NCBI GenBank assembly: GCA_046294265.1
Contig: JBKBKC010000005.1
Coordinates: forward strand, 1-64,000
Direction of reading: 5' to 3'
Source of the DNA: JBKBKC01 sp046294265
Lineage (GTDB): Bacteria > Pseudomonadota > Alphaproteobacteria > Rhodobacterales > Rhodobacteraceae
DNA length: 64,000 nucleotides
Shown: piece by piece, positions 42,026 through 51,581 of the stretch
How the letters are laid out: every line of letters begins with the position of its first letter
Position numbering within the stretch: position 1 is the stretch's first letter
Translations under genes and position numbers: made by a program
Notes under the pieces: generated by a model
The model's input: only the letters and a program-made list of their open reading frames with translations
What the model was told of the DNA's origin: nothing
The model's database searches: none

Positions 42026-42042
42026 CGGCGATCACACGTCGT

Positions 42043-43695
42043 TCAGGCGTCGATCCACCACTTGTAGTGGTGGTGCTCGAAGGTTGCGTGCATGTCGCCC
42101 CCCTTCACCTTGGGATCGTAATGGCGGTAGATCGAGCGCCAGTAGGGCTGGATCATCACGCCCTCGGCCTGCATGATTTCCTGCAGGCGTTTCATGACCT
42201 CGCGCCGCTCGTCGGCATCGGCAATGGACAGCGCCTTGGCCAGTTCCGCGTCGAACTCGGCGTTGGAAAAGGCGGCCTCGTTCCAGTCCTCGCCGGAGCG
42301 GTACGCCAGTGCCAGGATCTGCACGCCCAGGGGCCGCATGTTCCATTCCGTGGCCGACCACGGAAATTTCAGCCAGTCGTTCCAGAAAGTCGAACCGGGC
42401 AGCACCGTGCGCTTCACGTTGATGCCCGCGTCGCGGACCTGGGCTGCGATGGTGTTGCATGTGGCCGACTGCCAGTCGTCATCGAGCGAGATCAGTTCGA
42501 ATTCGAAATCCGCCTTGCCGGCGGCGGCGATCATTTCCTTTGCCTTGGCCGGATTGACCTCCACGGGAGGGAGTTCGGCATATTCCGGGTGGATGGGGCA
42601 GACGTGATGGTTCTCGGCGACCGTGCCGAGGCCGGAATACCCCAACTCCAGCACCACCTTGTTGTCCACCGCCATGGTCAGGGCGCGGCGCACGTTCACG
42701 TCCTGGTATTCCTCGGCCAGCTGGTTGAACCGTACGGCCAATGTCGCCGCCGTCACCGCCTCGGACTTGCTCCAGCCCAGACCGTCCAGGACCTGGATGA
42801 ACTCGCCGGTGGTCTGGTAGGTCATGTCGATCTCGCCTGAACCCGCGGCGGCCACGCTGGCAGCCGGGTCGGTGCCAAGGTCGATGTATTCCACCCGGTC
42901 CAGCCACGGCCCGCCATAGACAGCCGTGCCCCACCATTCGCGGCTGGTGTCACGCGCCAGAACCGCACGCACACCGGTTTCGAACCGCTCGGGCAGGAAC
43001 GGGCCGGTGCCGATCGGGTTGGCCACAGGATCGCCGTTGTCATAGCTCTTGTGGACCACGGCGGCGGGATAGTCGGCGAGGTTCGGGATCAGCGTGATAT
43101 CGGGCGCCGACAGCGAGAGCGTGAGCGTCAGCGCGTCATTCACGACCACCGCACCCTCGCGCAGTTGCTTGGTCTCGGGGTCAGCCAGCGCGCCGACGCG
43201 GCCCGCCATCGAATTGCCCTCGACCGTGCCATCGGCCCAGCGGGCGATGTTGTAGGCCACATCCTCGGCGGTGAAGGCGTCGCCGTTCGACCAGGTGACG
43301 CCGGGGCGAACCTTCAGCACATACTGCGTGGCGTCGTCATTGGCCTCCCAGCTTTCCAGCAGCATCCCGCGGAACGACCCGTCGTTGTTGTATTCCACCA
43401 GGTATTCCAGCCAGCCGCGGGTGAAGTTGGCGATCTGGCTCCAGTCGGCGGTACGAGGGTCCTTCAGGCCTTTCAGTTCCATCTGCATGCGCAGCGTCCC
43501 GCCGGCCTTGCCCTCGGCCCGCGCCATCGTGGGCGCGGCGAGGCCCAGCAAACCGTAAGCCGCAGGCGCCGTGACGCCAAGCGCCGTAGCGCGTGCCAGA
43601 AACTCGCGGCGGCTCATCTGCCCCGTGGACACCTCGGCGGCATAGGACCGTGCCGCGGGGTGAAGCCGGGCCGGAGTTTGGGTCGGGTTGGTCAT
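42043..43695 (-). CDS. Tat-exported peptide-type ABC substrate-binding protein
   Basis: A 550-residue family 5 extracellular solute-binding protein. The N terminus has a twin-arginine signal (MSRREFLARATALG about residues 27-40) preceded by an unusually long 26-residue lead, then a hydrophobic stretch ending MARAEG. Mature-protein motifs include WSNGDAFTAEDVAYNI and NPIGTGPF. The ligand (peptide or other small molecule) cannot be told from sequence. It is the first gene of the ABC operon, downstream of an AraC-type gene on the same strand. Confidence 0.9.
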   Translation of the reverse strand: MTNPTQTPARLHPAARSYAAEVSTGQMSRREFLARATALGVTAPAAYGLLGLAAPTMARAEGKAGGTLRMQMELKGLKDPRTADWSQIANFTRGWLEYLVEYNNDGSFRGMLLESWEANDDATQYVLKVRPGVTWSNGDAFTAEDVAYNIARWADGTVEGNSMAGRVGALADPETKQLREGAVVVNDALTLTLSLSAPDITLIPNLADYPAAVVHKSYDNGDPVANPIGTGPFLPERFETGVRAVLARDTSREWWGTAVYGGPWLDRVEYIDLGTDPAASVAAAGSGEIDMTYQTTGEFIQVLDGLGWSKSEAVTAATLAVRFNQLAEEYQDVNVRRALTMAVDNKVVLELGYSGLGTVAENHHVCPIHPEYAELPPVEVNPAKAKEMIAAAGKADFEFELISLDDDWQSATCNTIAAQVRDAGINVKRTVLPGSTFWNDWLKFPWSATEWNMRPLGVQILALAYRSGEDWNEAAFSNAEFDAELAKALSIADADERREVMKRLQEIMQAEGVMIQPYWRSIYRHYDPKVKGGDMHATFEHHHYKWWIDA

Positions 43696-43959
43696 GGTCG
43701 TCTCCCTGTCGTGGTGATCGCGGTCATGATGCGCGCGACCTTGCATGACGTTTCATCTGTGGCCCGTTAAGGGCCTCCGTTCCGCAGTCCCGCTGCGGCC
43801 TTGCAATCCCGGACACGGATGGCGTCGCGACATTCGGCATGGATTGCATCGCTGCGTCAACGGCTGCTTTCGCCGCTGCATGGCCAGTTTGCGACACACA
43901 GACCGGGGATGCAACCGGCTGGAACGCCCTGAAACACCCGCCGCACCGGCTCGCCGCCT

Positions 43960-44778
43960 TCAGGGCGCGCGGCGAAAGGCGGTCGGGGCCTTGCCTGTTC
44001 GGTGGTGAAAGGCGCGCGTGAAATAGGCGGGCGAGGTGAAGCCAAGCGTCCCGGCGATGTCCTTGACGGGCATGTCGGTCTCGGCCAGCATCCGCCGCGC
44101 CTCGAAGATCACCCGGTCATGCAGCAGGTCCGAGGCAGGGCGCCCGCAGGCCTGGCGGCAGCACCGCGTCAGATGCGTGGGCGTGACCCCCAGCGCCTCG
44201 GCGAAGTCGCCGACCCCGAGGCCCGAGCGGAAATCGCGTTCCAGCAGGGCTGAATAGCGCGCCACCAGGCGCCGCGCGGCATCCGGGCGCGGGGTGTCTG
44301 CGGCGGCGCGGTCGGCCTGCCGTTCGATCCAGACGCCCAGCAGGCCCAGGTAATGGCCAACGGCGCGGGCGGCGCCGGGGCTGGTGCTGACCATCTCGCG
44401 CCCGATCGCGTCGAGGAGAAGGTTCAGCTCCTGCGCCGTGTGCGTCTCGCGGATGCGCAGATGGACCGGCGCCGGGGGCAGGGCGACGCTCGCGCCCCGG
44501 CCGAAAAAGACCGCTGTGCCAAAGACCTGCGGACCGACCTCAAAGCCGTGCATGACGCCCGCTGGGATCAGGACGGCGTTCATCGCGGTGTAGCCGCGCG
44601 TGGAGCCGGCGATGGTGATGCGGCCCTGGCCCTTGGTGAACCACAGAAACATCGGCTCGGACAGCGAGCGCATGGCCTCCACCCGCCAGCGCCCGCCTGC
44701 CGCCAGCCGCGGAATCGGCATCGTGCGCGGCAGCGTCGGGGGCAGTGTCGATGGCAAGGTCGCGATATGGTCGGTCAT
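43960..44778 (-). CDS. AraC-family transcriptional regulator
   Basis: A 272-residue regulator with an N-terminal cupin-like sensing domain (about 20-110) and two C-terminal helix-turn-helix motifs (about 175-270), seen as GVGDFAEALGVTPTHLTRCC and VKDIAGTLGFTSPAYFTRAF. Its position and orientation, 264 bp ahead of the ABC operon, make it the likely regulator of that transporter. The gap has no clear inverted or direct operator that I could fix by eye. Confidence 0.88.
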   Translation of the reverse strand: MTDHIATLPSTLPPTLPRTMPIPRLAAGGRWRVEAMRSLSEPMFLWFTKGQGRITIAGSTRGYTAMNAVLIPAGVMHGFEVGPQVFGTAVFFGRGASVALPPAPVHLRIRETHTAQELNLLLDAIGREMVSTSPGAARAVGHYLGLLGVWIERQADRAAADTPRPDAARRLVARYSALLERDFRSGLGVGDFAEALGVTPTHLTRCCRQACGRPASDLLHDRVIFEARRMLAETDMPVKDIAGTLGFTSPAYFTRAFHHRTGKAPTAFRRAP

Positions 44779-44912
44779 CTGGGGTTCCCTGGACGATTCT
44801 CATCCTGCGGCAGAAGCAGACACCAGAGATAACCACCGCCGCCGCGCGGACCCAAGCGAAAAGAACCGCCCTGCGCAACCGACCGCGCAGCTATGCCAGG
44901 CGTGAAGCACTG

Positions 44913-45764
44913 TCAGCCGGGCACCTCCACCCGCCAGCCCGAACCCAGCCCGCGAAATCCGGTGTCCTGCCGCTTGGCATATTGCCGCGTCGCCAACGTC
45001 GCCGCCGCCTCCGCCTCGGCAAGGCTCAGGCTTCCCCGCAGATGCGCCACCAGCTCGGGCGCGCCGATCGCCCGCGCCCAGGGGCGCGCCGCGTCCCAAT
45101 GCGGCAGCACCGCCCGCACCTCGTCCAGCGCGCCGCTCGCCAGCATCCCCGCAAAGCGCCGCGCGATGCGCAGTCCGAGCCAGTCGCGCTCGGGCCGCAG
45201 GATCACCGCCTCCGCCTGCGATGCAGGCAGGATCGGCGGCGCGGTCTCGGCCTGCCAGTCCGCCAGCCCCCGCCCTGTCGCCCGCCAGACCTCCCAGGCG
45301 CGCTGCACCCGGGCGGGGTTGGCGCGGTCTATGCGCGCCGCCGTGGCCGCGTCCAGCCCCGCCAGCAAGGCCGCCACCCCGCCCGCCGCGCGCAGTGCAT
45401 CGCCCTCGGCCCGCACCCCCGGCGGCACGGCGGGCACCTCCGCCAGCCCTCGCGTCAGCGCCCGGAAATAGAGCATCGTCCCCCCCACGATCACCACGGG
45501 CCGCGCCAGGAGCGGCGTCACCGCGCGCAGCCAATGCCCCGCCGACCACGCCTCGTCCCGCCTGACATGACCGTAAAGCGCATGCGGCAGCGCCGCCTCC
45601 TCGGTCAGCGACGGCCGCGCCGTCAGCACCCGCCAGCAGGCGTAGACCTGCAACGCATCCGCATTCACGATCACCCGGCCGTCCCGCGCCGCAAGCGCCA
45701 TCGCCAGCGCGGATTTCCCGCTGGCGGTTGGCCCCGCAATCAGAACCGGCGCCTCGCGCGACAT
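44913..45764 (-). CDS. miaA: tRNA dimethylallyltransferase
   Basis: MiaA adds a dimethylallyl group to A37 of tRNAs reading codons that start with U. The 283-residue protein has the P-loop GPTASGKS (11-18), the VNADALQVYACWRVLTARPS substrate region (normally DSMQVY) and GGTMLYFRALTRGLAEVP. ATG 45764 is the family start; a longer frame to 45926 crosses a repeat. Confidence 0.93.
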   Translation of the reverse strand: MSREAPVLIAGPTASGKSALAMALAARDGRVIVNADALQVYACWRVLTARPSLTEEAALPHALYGHVRRDEAWSAGHWLRAVTPLLARPVVIVGGTMLYFRALTRGLAEVPAVPPGVRAEGDALRAAGGVAALLAGLDAATAARIDRANPARVQRAWEVWRATGRGLADWQAETAPPILPASQAEAVILRPERDWLGLRIARRFAGMLASGALDEVRAVLPHWDAARPWARAIGAPELVAHLRGSLSLAEAEAAATLATRQYAKRQDTGFRGLGSGWRVEVPG

Positions 45765-45800
45765 CCGCTGCAACACCCGTGATGCCCTTTCCTGACGGCC

Positions 45801-45838
45801 GAAGTATCCCCGGGGGTCCGGGGGCAGGCAGCCCCCGG
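45801..45838 (-). repeat. Palindromic intergenic repeat between miaA and pyrH
   Basis: GTATCCCCGGGGGTCCGGGGG followed by CAGGCAG and CCCCC. It is the reverse-strand form of the dispersed unit, with a GGGGG/CCCCC hairpin. It lies in the 160-bp gap between the divergent miaA and pyrH genes. Confidence 0.65.
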
Positions 45839-45924
45839 CCGCGCCACCCGCGCCACGGGTTGAACCCGTGCCAGCTTTCCGCCATCTTGCGCCGCGACCG
45901 GGGAAAGGGACAAGGGGCCGCACC

Positions 45925-46656
45925 ATGACGCGCAGACAGGAGTCGCCGGTGACCTATTCCCGCGTGATGCTGAAAATTTCGGGCGAGGCGCTGATGGGCG
46001 ACCTCGGTTATGGTCTGCATCCCCCCACCGTGACCCGCATCGCGCAAGAGGTGAAGTCGGTCCATGACCTGGGCGTCGAGATCTGCATGGTGATCGGCGG
46101 CGGCAACATCTTTCGCGGGTTGCAAGGGTCCGCACAGGGGATGGAGCGCACGACAGCCGATTACATGGGGATGCTCGCCACCGTGATGAATGCGCTGGCG
46201 ATGCAGTCGGCGCTGGAATCGATCGGCATCTTCACCCGGGTCATCAGCGCCATTCCGATGGACCAGGTCTGCGAGCCCTACATCCGGCGCCGCGCCGTGC
46301 GCCATCTGGAGAAAAAGCGTGTCTGCATCTTCGCCGCGGGCACCGGCAACCCCTATTTCACCACCGATACGGCCGCGACTCTGCGTGCCAACGAGATGGC
46401 CTGCCAGGTGATCTTCAAGGGCACCAAGGTCGATGGCGTCTATGACAAGGATCCGCGCAAGTTCGCTGACGCCAAGCGATACGACACCGTGAGTTATGAT
46501 GAGTGCCTTGAAAAGCACCTCGGCGTGATGGATGCCACCGCCATCGCGCTCGCGCGTGACAACAACCTGCCCATCATCGTGTTCAGCCTGGACGAACCCG
46601 GCGGGTTCCGCGGCATCCTGGCGGGGCAGGGCACCTATACGCGGGTGCACGGCTAG
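45925..46656 (+). CDS. pyrH: UMP kinase
   Basis: PyrH phosphorylates UMP to UDP, feeding pyrimidine and UDP-sugar synthesis. The protein (243 aa from ATG 45925) carries LKISGEALMG, GGGNIFRG and TDTAATLRANE, all UMP-kinase marks. Two starts are plausible: ATG 45925 after AAGGGG, or GTG 45949 after AGGAG. It starts the run pyrH-frr-uppS-cdsA-dxr-rseP-bamA. Confidence 0.95.
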   Translation: MTRRQESPVTYSRVMLKISGEALMGDLGYGLHPPTVTRIAQEVKSVHDLGVEICMVIGGGNIFRGLQGSAQGMERTTADYMGMLATVMNALAMQSALESIGIFTRVISAIPMDQVCEPYIRRRAVRHLEKKRVCIFAAGTGNPYFTTDTAATLRANEMACQVIFKGTKVDGVYDKDPRKFADAKRYDTVSYDECLEKHLGVMDATAIALARDNNLPIIVFSLDEPGGFRGILAGQGTYTRVHG

Positions 46657-46779
46657 GCCGGATCGCACCCTACCCAGGTGCGTCCGCGGCTGCTAGAACC
46701 CCGAACATCGCGACCAGACAGGATACAGGCAGAACACGGGCCAAGCCCGAAGGGACGACGGCAAGAAGGATCGCACCCC

Positions 46780-47346
46780 ATGTCGCAAGATGACCTCGAT
46801 ATCGACCTTGACGCGCTGGAGCGCCGGATGGACGGCGCGATGACCGCGCTGCGCACCGAATTCGCCAGCCTGCGCACCGGGCGCGCCTCGGCCTCGATGC
46901 TGGAGCCGATCCAGGTCGATGCCTATGGCCAGATGACCCCGATCAACCAGCTTGGCACCGTCAACGTGCCCGAGCCGCGCATGGTGGTCATCAACGTCTG
47001 GGACAAGGGCATGATCGCCAAGGTGGAAAAGGCCATCCGCGAAAGCGGCCTCGGCATCAACCCCGTCACGGATGGCCCGCTGATCCGCCTGCCGATCCCC
47101 GAACTGAACGAACAGCGGAGGCGAGAGTTGACAAAGGTCGCTGCCCAATATGCCGAAAGCGCCAAGGTCGCCATCCGCAACGTTCGCCGTGACGGCATGG
47201 ACCAGATCAAGAAGGCCAAGACCGCCGGCATGTCCGAGGATGAGCAGAAGATGTATGCCGACGAGGTGCAGGCCCTGACCGACAAACATATCTCGGCCGT
47301 GGACAAGGTTCTGGAAACCAAGCAGGCCGAGATCATGCAGGTCTGA
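46780..47346 (+). CDS. frr: Ribosome recycling factor
   Basis: Frr splits post-termination ribosomes together with EF-G. The 188-residue length is near standard; the three-helix bundle shows MTALRTEFASLRTGRASASML and the C-terminal TDKHISAVDKVLETKQAEIM. AGAAGGA lies nine bases before ATG 46780. Confidence 0.96.
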   Translation: MSQDDLDIDLDALERRMDGAMTALRTEFASLRTGRASASMLEPIQVDAYGQMTPINQLGTVNVPEPRMVVINVWDKGMIAKVEKAIRESGLGINPVTDGPLIRLPIPELNEQRRRELTKVAAQYAESAKVAIRNVRRDGMDQIKKAKTAGMSEDEQKMYADEVQALTDKHISAVDKVLETKQAEIMQV

Positions 47347-47384
47347 CCGGCGTTCCCCCCGGTCCCCTCGCGAAAGGCACGCCG

Positions 47385-48116
47385 TTGTCCCCCATCTCAC
47401 CCCAGGCCGGGCGTCACGCCGACCATGTGGCCATCATCATGGACGGCAATGGCCGATGGGCCACCGCGCGGGGATGGCCTCGGCTTGTGGGTCACCGGCG
47501 TGGGGCCGAACGGGTGAAGGAGATCGTGCGCTGCGCCCCCGACCTCGGCATCCGCTGGCTGACGATCTATGCCTTTTCCACCGAGAACTGGAAACGCTCC
47601 ACCGAAGAGGTGCTGGGCCTGATGGCGATTTTCGGCCGCTATATCCAGCGCGAGGCCGACCGGCTGGCGCTGGAAGGGGTGCGGATGCGGTTCATCGGCG
47701 AACGCTCGCGGCTCGATCCGCGCCTGCAGCGGCTGATGTCGGGGATCGAGGCGCGCACGGCACATCTGACGCGGCTGAACCTGACGGTGGCGATCAATTA
47801 CGGCGGGCGGGACGAGATCACGCGTGCCGCGCGGGCGTTGGCCGCCGATGCGGCCCTGGGTCGGCTCGATCCCGCCGATGTGACCGAGGCCGCACTTTCG
47901 GCGCGGCTGGATACGGGCGGGCTGCCCGATCCCGACCTGGTGATCCGTACAAGCGGCGAATTCCGCAGCTCGAACTTCCTGCCCTGGCAGACCGCCTATG
48001 CGGAATGGGAATTCACCGAAACGCTTTGGCCGGATTTTACCCCCGATGAGCTGGCCGCTATCCTCGCGCGGTTTTCCAACCGCGAGCGGCGGTTCGGCGG
48101 GGTGGTGCGGGCATGA
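47385..48116 (+). CDS. uppS: Undecaprenyl diphosphate synthase
   Basis: UppS makes the C55 carrier for cell-wall and polysaccharide precursors. The 243-residue protein has catalytic D20 in IIMDGNGRWA and the substrate-binding RTSGEFRSSNFLPWQ plus AEWEFTETLWPDF. It begins at TTG 47385 after AAAGG. Its stop overlaps the cdsA start as ATGA. Confidence 0.95.
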   Translation: MSPISPQAGRHADHVAIIMDGNGRWATARGWPRLVGHRRGAERVKEIVRCAPDLGIRWLTIYAFSTENWKRSTEEVLGLMAIFGRYIQREADRLALEGVRMRFIGERSRLDPRLQRLMSGIEARTAHLTRLNLTVAINYGGRDEITRAARALAADAALGRLDPADVTEAALSARLDTGGLPDPDLVIRTSGEFRSSNFLPWQTAYAEWEFTETLWPDFTPDELAAILARFSNRERRFGGVVRA

Positions 48117-48961
48117 CCGAGACCATCGTCCCGCCCCGCCCGCCGCGCTGGACCGACCTGCGCAAGCGGGCGGCCTCGGCCGCCGTCATGGTCGTGGTCG
48201 GCGGGGTCGAGGTCTGGCTGGGGGGCGCGCCCTTTGCCGTGTTGGTGATCCTGATCACCGGCGGCATGCTGTGGGAACTGGCGCGACTGACGGCGCCCGC
48301 CGAAGGCCGGGCAGCACTTGCGATGGGGGCAGGGGGGGCGGTGGCGCTGGCCTTCACCTTCCTCAACGATTCGCCTGCGGCGCCCATGGTCCTTTTGTTC
48401 CCCGCGCTGGCTTTTGCCCTGACCACACGGCGCGACCGCAGGCTTGCGGCGGGCTGGGCCGCGGCGGCGATGGTGGCGGGCTATGGCCTTGTGTCGATCC
48501 GCGAAGGGGCGGGCACCTCGGCGCTGGTCTGGCTGATCCTGGTCGTGGTCGTTTCGGATGTCGCGGGCTATTTCGTGGGGCGGATGATGGGCGGGGCGAA
48601 GTTCTGGCCCGCGATCAGCCCCAAGAAAACCTGGTCGGGCACCGTGGCGGGCTGGATCGGGGCGGCGTTGGTGGGGGTGGGGTTCGTGGTGGCGGGGCAA
48701 GCTGCACAGGCGGGGTGGCTTTTGGTGGCCGTCTCGCCCTTCGTGGCCTTTTCGGGCCAGATGGGCGACATCGCGGAAAGCTGGATCAAGCGGCGCGCAG
48801 GCGTCAAGGACAGCTCAAGCCTGATCCCCGGCCATGGCGGGCTTATGGACCGGTTCGATGCGCTGACGGGGGCGGTCGTGCTGGTGATGGCGCTTGGCCT
48901 CGTGTCGAACATTCCCCTGCCCGCGCCCGATCCGTTCGGCATGACGCGGGCCGCGCCCTGA
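48113..48961 (+). CDS. cdsA: Phosphatidate cytidylyltransferase
   Basis: CdsA makes CDP-diacylglycerol for phospholipid synthesis. The 282-residue multi-pass protein carries the family signature near its end, SWIKRRAGVKDSSSLIPGHGGLMDRFD, and SPKKTWSGTVAG. It overlaps uppS by 4 bp and dxr by 1 bp (TGATG), so translation is coupled. Confidence 0.95.
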   Translation: MTETIVPPRPPRWTDLRKRAASAAVMVVVGGVEVWLGGAPFAVLVILITGGMLWELARLTAPAEGRAALAMGAGGAVALAFTFLNDSPAAPMVLLFPALAFALTTRRDRRLAAGWAAAAMVAGYGLVSIREGAGTSALVWLILVVVVSDVAGYFVGRMMGGAKFWPAISPKKTWSGTVAGWIGAALVGVGFVVAGQAAQAGWLLVAVSPFVAFSGQMGDIAESWIKRRAGVKDSSSLIPGHGGLMDRFDALTGAVVLVMALGLVSNIPLPAPDPFGMTRAAP

Positions 48962-50145
48962 TGCGCAGCGTGTCGATCTTCGGGGCGACCGGCTCCATCG
49001 GCGAGAACACCTTTGACCTGCTGATGCGGGCGGGCGGGCCAGAGGCGTTTCGCTGCGTGGCCCTGACCGGCGCGCAGAACATCCCCCGGCTGGCCGAGAT
49101 GGCCCGCGCCCTGCGCGCCGAGATTGCCGTGACCGCCGACCCCGCCCGGTTGGACGACCTGCGCGGCGCACTTGCCGGGTCGGGGGTCGAGGCCGCCGCG
49201 GGGGCGCAGGCCATCGCCGAGGCCGCCGACCGCCCCGCCGACTGGGTGATGAGCGCGATCGTGGGGGCTGCGGGCCTTGTTCCCGGCATGCGCGCTTTGC
49301 GGCACGGGCGCACCCTCGCGCTTGCCAACAAGGAAAGCCTCGTGACGGCTGGCCCTCTTCTGATGGCGACCGCGGCCGCGCACGGGGCCACGATCCTGCC
49401 CGTGGACAGCGAGCATTCTGCCGTGTTCCAGGCCCTGACCGGCGAGCCGCGCGAGGCGGTGGAGCGGGTGATCATCACCGCCTCCGGCGGCCCGTTCCGC
49501 GACTGGCCTATGGAAATGCTGGCCAATGCCACGGTGAAACAGGCCGTGGCGCATCCGAACTGGTCGATGGGGCAGCGCATTTCCATCGACTCCGCCTCGA
49601 TGTTCAACAAGGCGCTGGAACTGATCGAGACGCGCGAATATTTCGGTTTCGCGCCCGACCAGATCGAGGCCGTGGTCCACCCGCAATCGATCGTGCATGC
49701 GCTGGTGGGGTTCCGCGACGGCGGCATCATGGCGCATCTGGGCCCGGCCGACATGCGCCACGCCATCGGCTATGCGCTGAACTGGCCCGACCGAGCCGCC
49801 CTGCCGGTGGAACGGCTGGACCTAGCGCGCATCGCCTCGCTGACCTTCCAGTCGCCTGATCCCGCCCGCTTTCCCGCGCTGCGCATCGCGCGCGAGGTGA
49901 TGGCGGCGGGCGGCCTCTCCGGGGCTGCGTTCAATGCCGCCAAGGAAATCGCGCTGGATCATTTCATCGCCGGGTCCTTGCGGTTCCTGGAGATGTCGGC
50001 GGTGGTCGAAGACACGCTTGCCCGGCTTTCGGCGGGCCACGGCCTTGAAAATGCCGTGTCCTCGCTTGATCAGGTGTTGGCGATGGACCATCTCGCACGT
50101 CAGGTGGCGGGCGAGATCGTCACGGCACGGCAACAAGGCAGGTGA
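48961..50145 (+). CDS. dxr: 1-deoxy-D-xylulose 5-phosphate reductoisomerase
   Basis: Dxr performs the committed MEP-pathway step, giving isoprenoid precursors that the neighbouring UppS uses. The 394-residue protein has the NADPH motif GATGSIG at 9-15, LANKESLVTAG, and metal/substrate residues in LPVDSEHSAVFQ and SIDSASMFNKALE. It starts at ATG 48961 within the cdsA stop. Confidence 0.96.
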   Translation: MRSVSIFGATGSIGENTFDLLMRAGGPEAFRCVALTGAQNIPRLAEMARALRAEIAVTADPARLDDLRGALAGSGVEAAAGAQAIAEAADRPADWVMSAIVGAAGLVPGMRALRHGRTLALANKESLVTAGPLLMATAAAHGATILPVDSEHSAVFQALTGEPREAVERVIITASGGPFRDWPMEMLANATVKQAVAHPNWSMGQRISIDSASMFNKALELIETREYFGFAPDQIEAVVHPQSIVHALVGFRDGGIMAHLGPADMRHAIGYALNWPDRAALPVERLDLARIASLTFQSPDPARFPALRIAREVMAAGGLSGAAFNAAKEIALDHFIAGSLRFLEMSAVVEDTLARLSAGHGLENAVSSLDQVLAMDHLARQVAGEIVTARQQGR

Positions 50146-50149
50146 ACGC

Positions 50150-51487
50150 GTGGATCTGATCGGACTTATCCCTTCCTTCGGCAATCTGGCCTTCACCCTC
50201 TTGTTCTTCGTTTTGGCGCTGTCGATCATCGTCGCGGTGCACGAATACGGCCATTACATCGTGGGCCGCTGGTCAGGCATCCATGCCGAGGTGTTCAGCC
50301 TGGGCTTCGGCCCGGTCCTCTACTCTCGCCATGACCGGCGCGGCACGAAATGGCAGGTCGCGGCGCTTCCGTTCGGCGGTTACGTGAAATTCATGGGCGA
50401 CGCCGATGCCGCCTCGGGCAAGGACGGGGCCACGATCTCGCGCCTGACGCCCACCGAGCGGCGGCGCACCATGCACGGGGCCCCGCTCTGGGCGCGCTCG
50501 GCCACCGTGGCAGCGGGGCCGGTGTTCAACTTCATCCTGTCGATCCTCGTGTTCGGCGGCTGGTTCCTGTTCAATGGTGTGGCGACCGAGGCGCCGGTGG
50601 TGGGCAGCATGAAGGCCACGCCATTCGAGGGCCAGACCCTGCAGCCGGGCGACCGCATCCTTGCGCTGAACGGGGTGGACACACCCGACCTCGCTGCCCT
50701 CGTCACCGCCGCCACCGGCATGGCCCCAGGGGCCGCCGCCGAATACCGGATCGAGCGGGATGGCCGCACGGTCACCGTCACCGGCCCGCATCCCTTTCCC
50801 CCCATCGCCGACGGCGTGGCGCCGCGCTCGGCCGCGCAGGAGGCGGGGTTTGTGGCGGGCGATCTGGTTCAGGCGGTGGACAGCCAGCCCATCCAGACCT
50901 TCCAGCAACTGCGCGAGATCGTGGGGGCCTCGGACGGCCGGCAACTGACCATGACCATCTGGCGCGGGGGGCAGACCCTCGACGTGGCCCTGACCCCCCG
51001 CCGCATGGACATGCCGCTGCCCGAAGGCGGGTTCGAGACGCGCTTTCTGATCGGCCTTTCCGGGGGCCTCGTGTTCACACCGCAGACCCGCACGCCCGCC
51101 CCGTGGGAACTGGTGACGCTGGGGGCCTCGGAAACCTGGCGGATCGCCACCACCTCGCTTTCGGGGCTGTGGCACATGATCACCGGTGCCATCTCCACCT
51201 GCAACCTTCAGGGCCCTGTGGGCATCGCCGAAAGCTCGGGTGCTGCGGCGGCGCAGGGCACGGCCTCGTTCATCCTGTTTGTGGCGATGCTGTCCACGGC
51301 CGTGGGCCTGTTGAACCTCTTTCCGGTGCCGGTGCTCGATGGCGGGCACCTGGTGTTCCACGCGTGGGAGGCGCTGACGGGTCGTCCGCCCTCGGATCGG
51401 GCGCTGCAGGTGATGATGGGGGCGGGGCTGCTGCTGCTGCTCTCGCTGATGGTTTTTGCGCTTGGAAACGATCTGTTCTGTCCTTGA
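50150..51487 (+). CDS. rseP: Site-2 membrane metalloprotease RseP
   Basis: RseP cuts anti-sigma factors within the membrane in the envelope stress response. The 445-residue protein has the zinc motif H31-E32-x-x-H35 (VAVHEYGHY), one or two central PDZ domains (about 130-290) and the second catalytic motif PVPVLDGGHLVF near the C terminus. It starts at GTG 50150, 4 bp after dxr. Confidence 0.94.
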   Translation: MDLIGLIPSFGNLAFTLLFFVLALSIIVAVHEYGHYIVGRWSGIHAEVFSLGFGPVLYSRHDRRGTKWQVAALPFGGYVKFMGDADAASGKDGATISRLTPTERRRTMHGAPLWARSATVAAGPVFNFILSILVFGGWFLFNGVATEAPVVGSMKATPFEGQTLQPGDRILALNGVDTPDLAALVTAATGMAPGAAAEYRIERDGRTVTVTGPHPFPPIADGVAPRSAAQEAGFVAGDLVQAVDSQPIQTFQQLREIVGASDGRQLTMTIWRGGQTLDVALTPRRMDMPLPEGGFETRFLIGLSGGLVFTPQTRTPAPWELVTLGASETWRIATTSLSGLWHMITGAISTCNLQGPVGIAESSGAAAAQGTASFILFVAMLSTAVGLLNLFPVPVLDGGHLVFHAWEALTGRPPSDRALQVMMGAGLLLLLSLMVFALGNDLFCP

Positions 51488-51581
51488 GGCACAAGGACGG
51501 CGTGCTTTTGCCCAAATCGTGCCACAGTCGCGGGTTACGCCACGGGTAGGCCCGGAAGTGGCAGGAGTAGGTGGGGACGCC

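Noticed and set aside
44800..46668. A 622-codon minus-strand frame across miaA and pyrH
   Set aside because: It shadows two certain genes and shows low-complexity GGA/RAG translation typical of high-GC antisense.
47998..48960. An in-frame N-terminal extension of dxr
   Set aside because: It lies in another frame of cdsA and gives a Gly/Arg-rich translation. Dxr has a clear start with GATGSIG at the expected place from ATG 48961.
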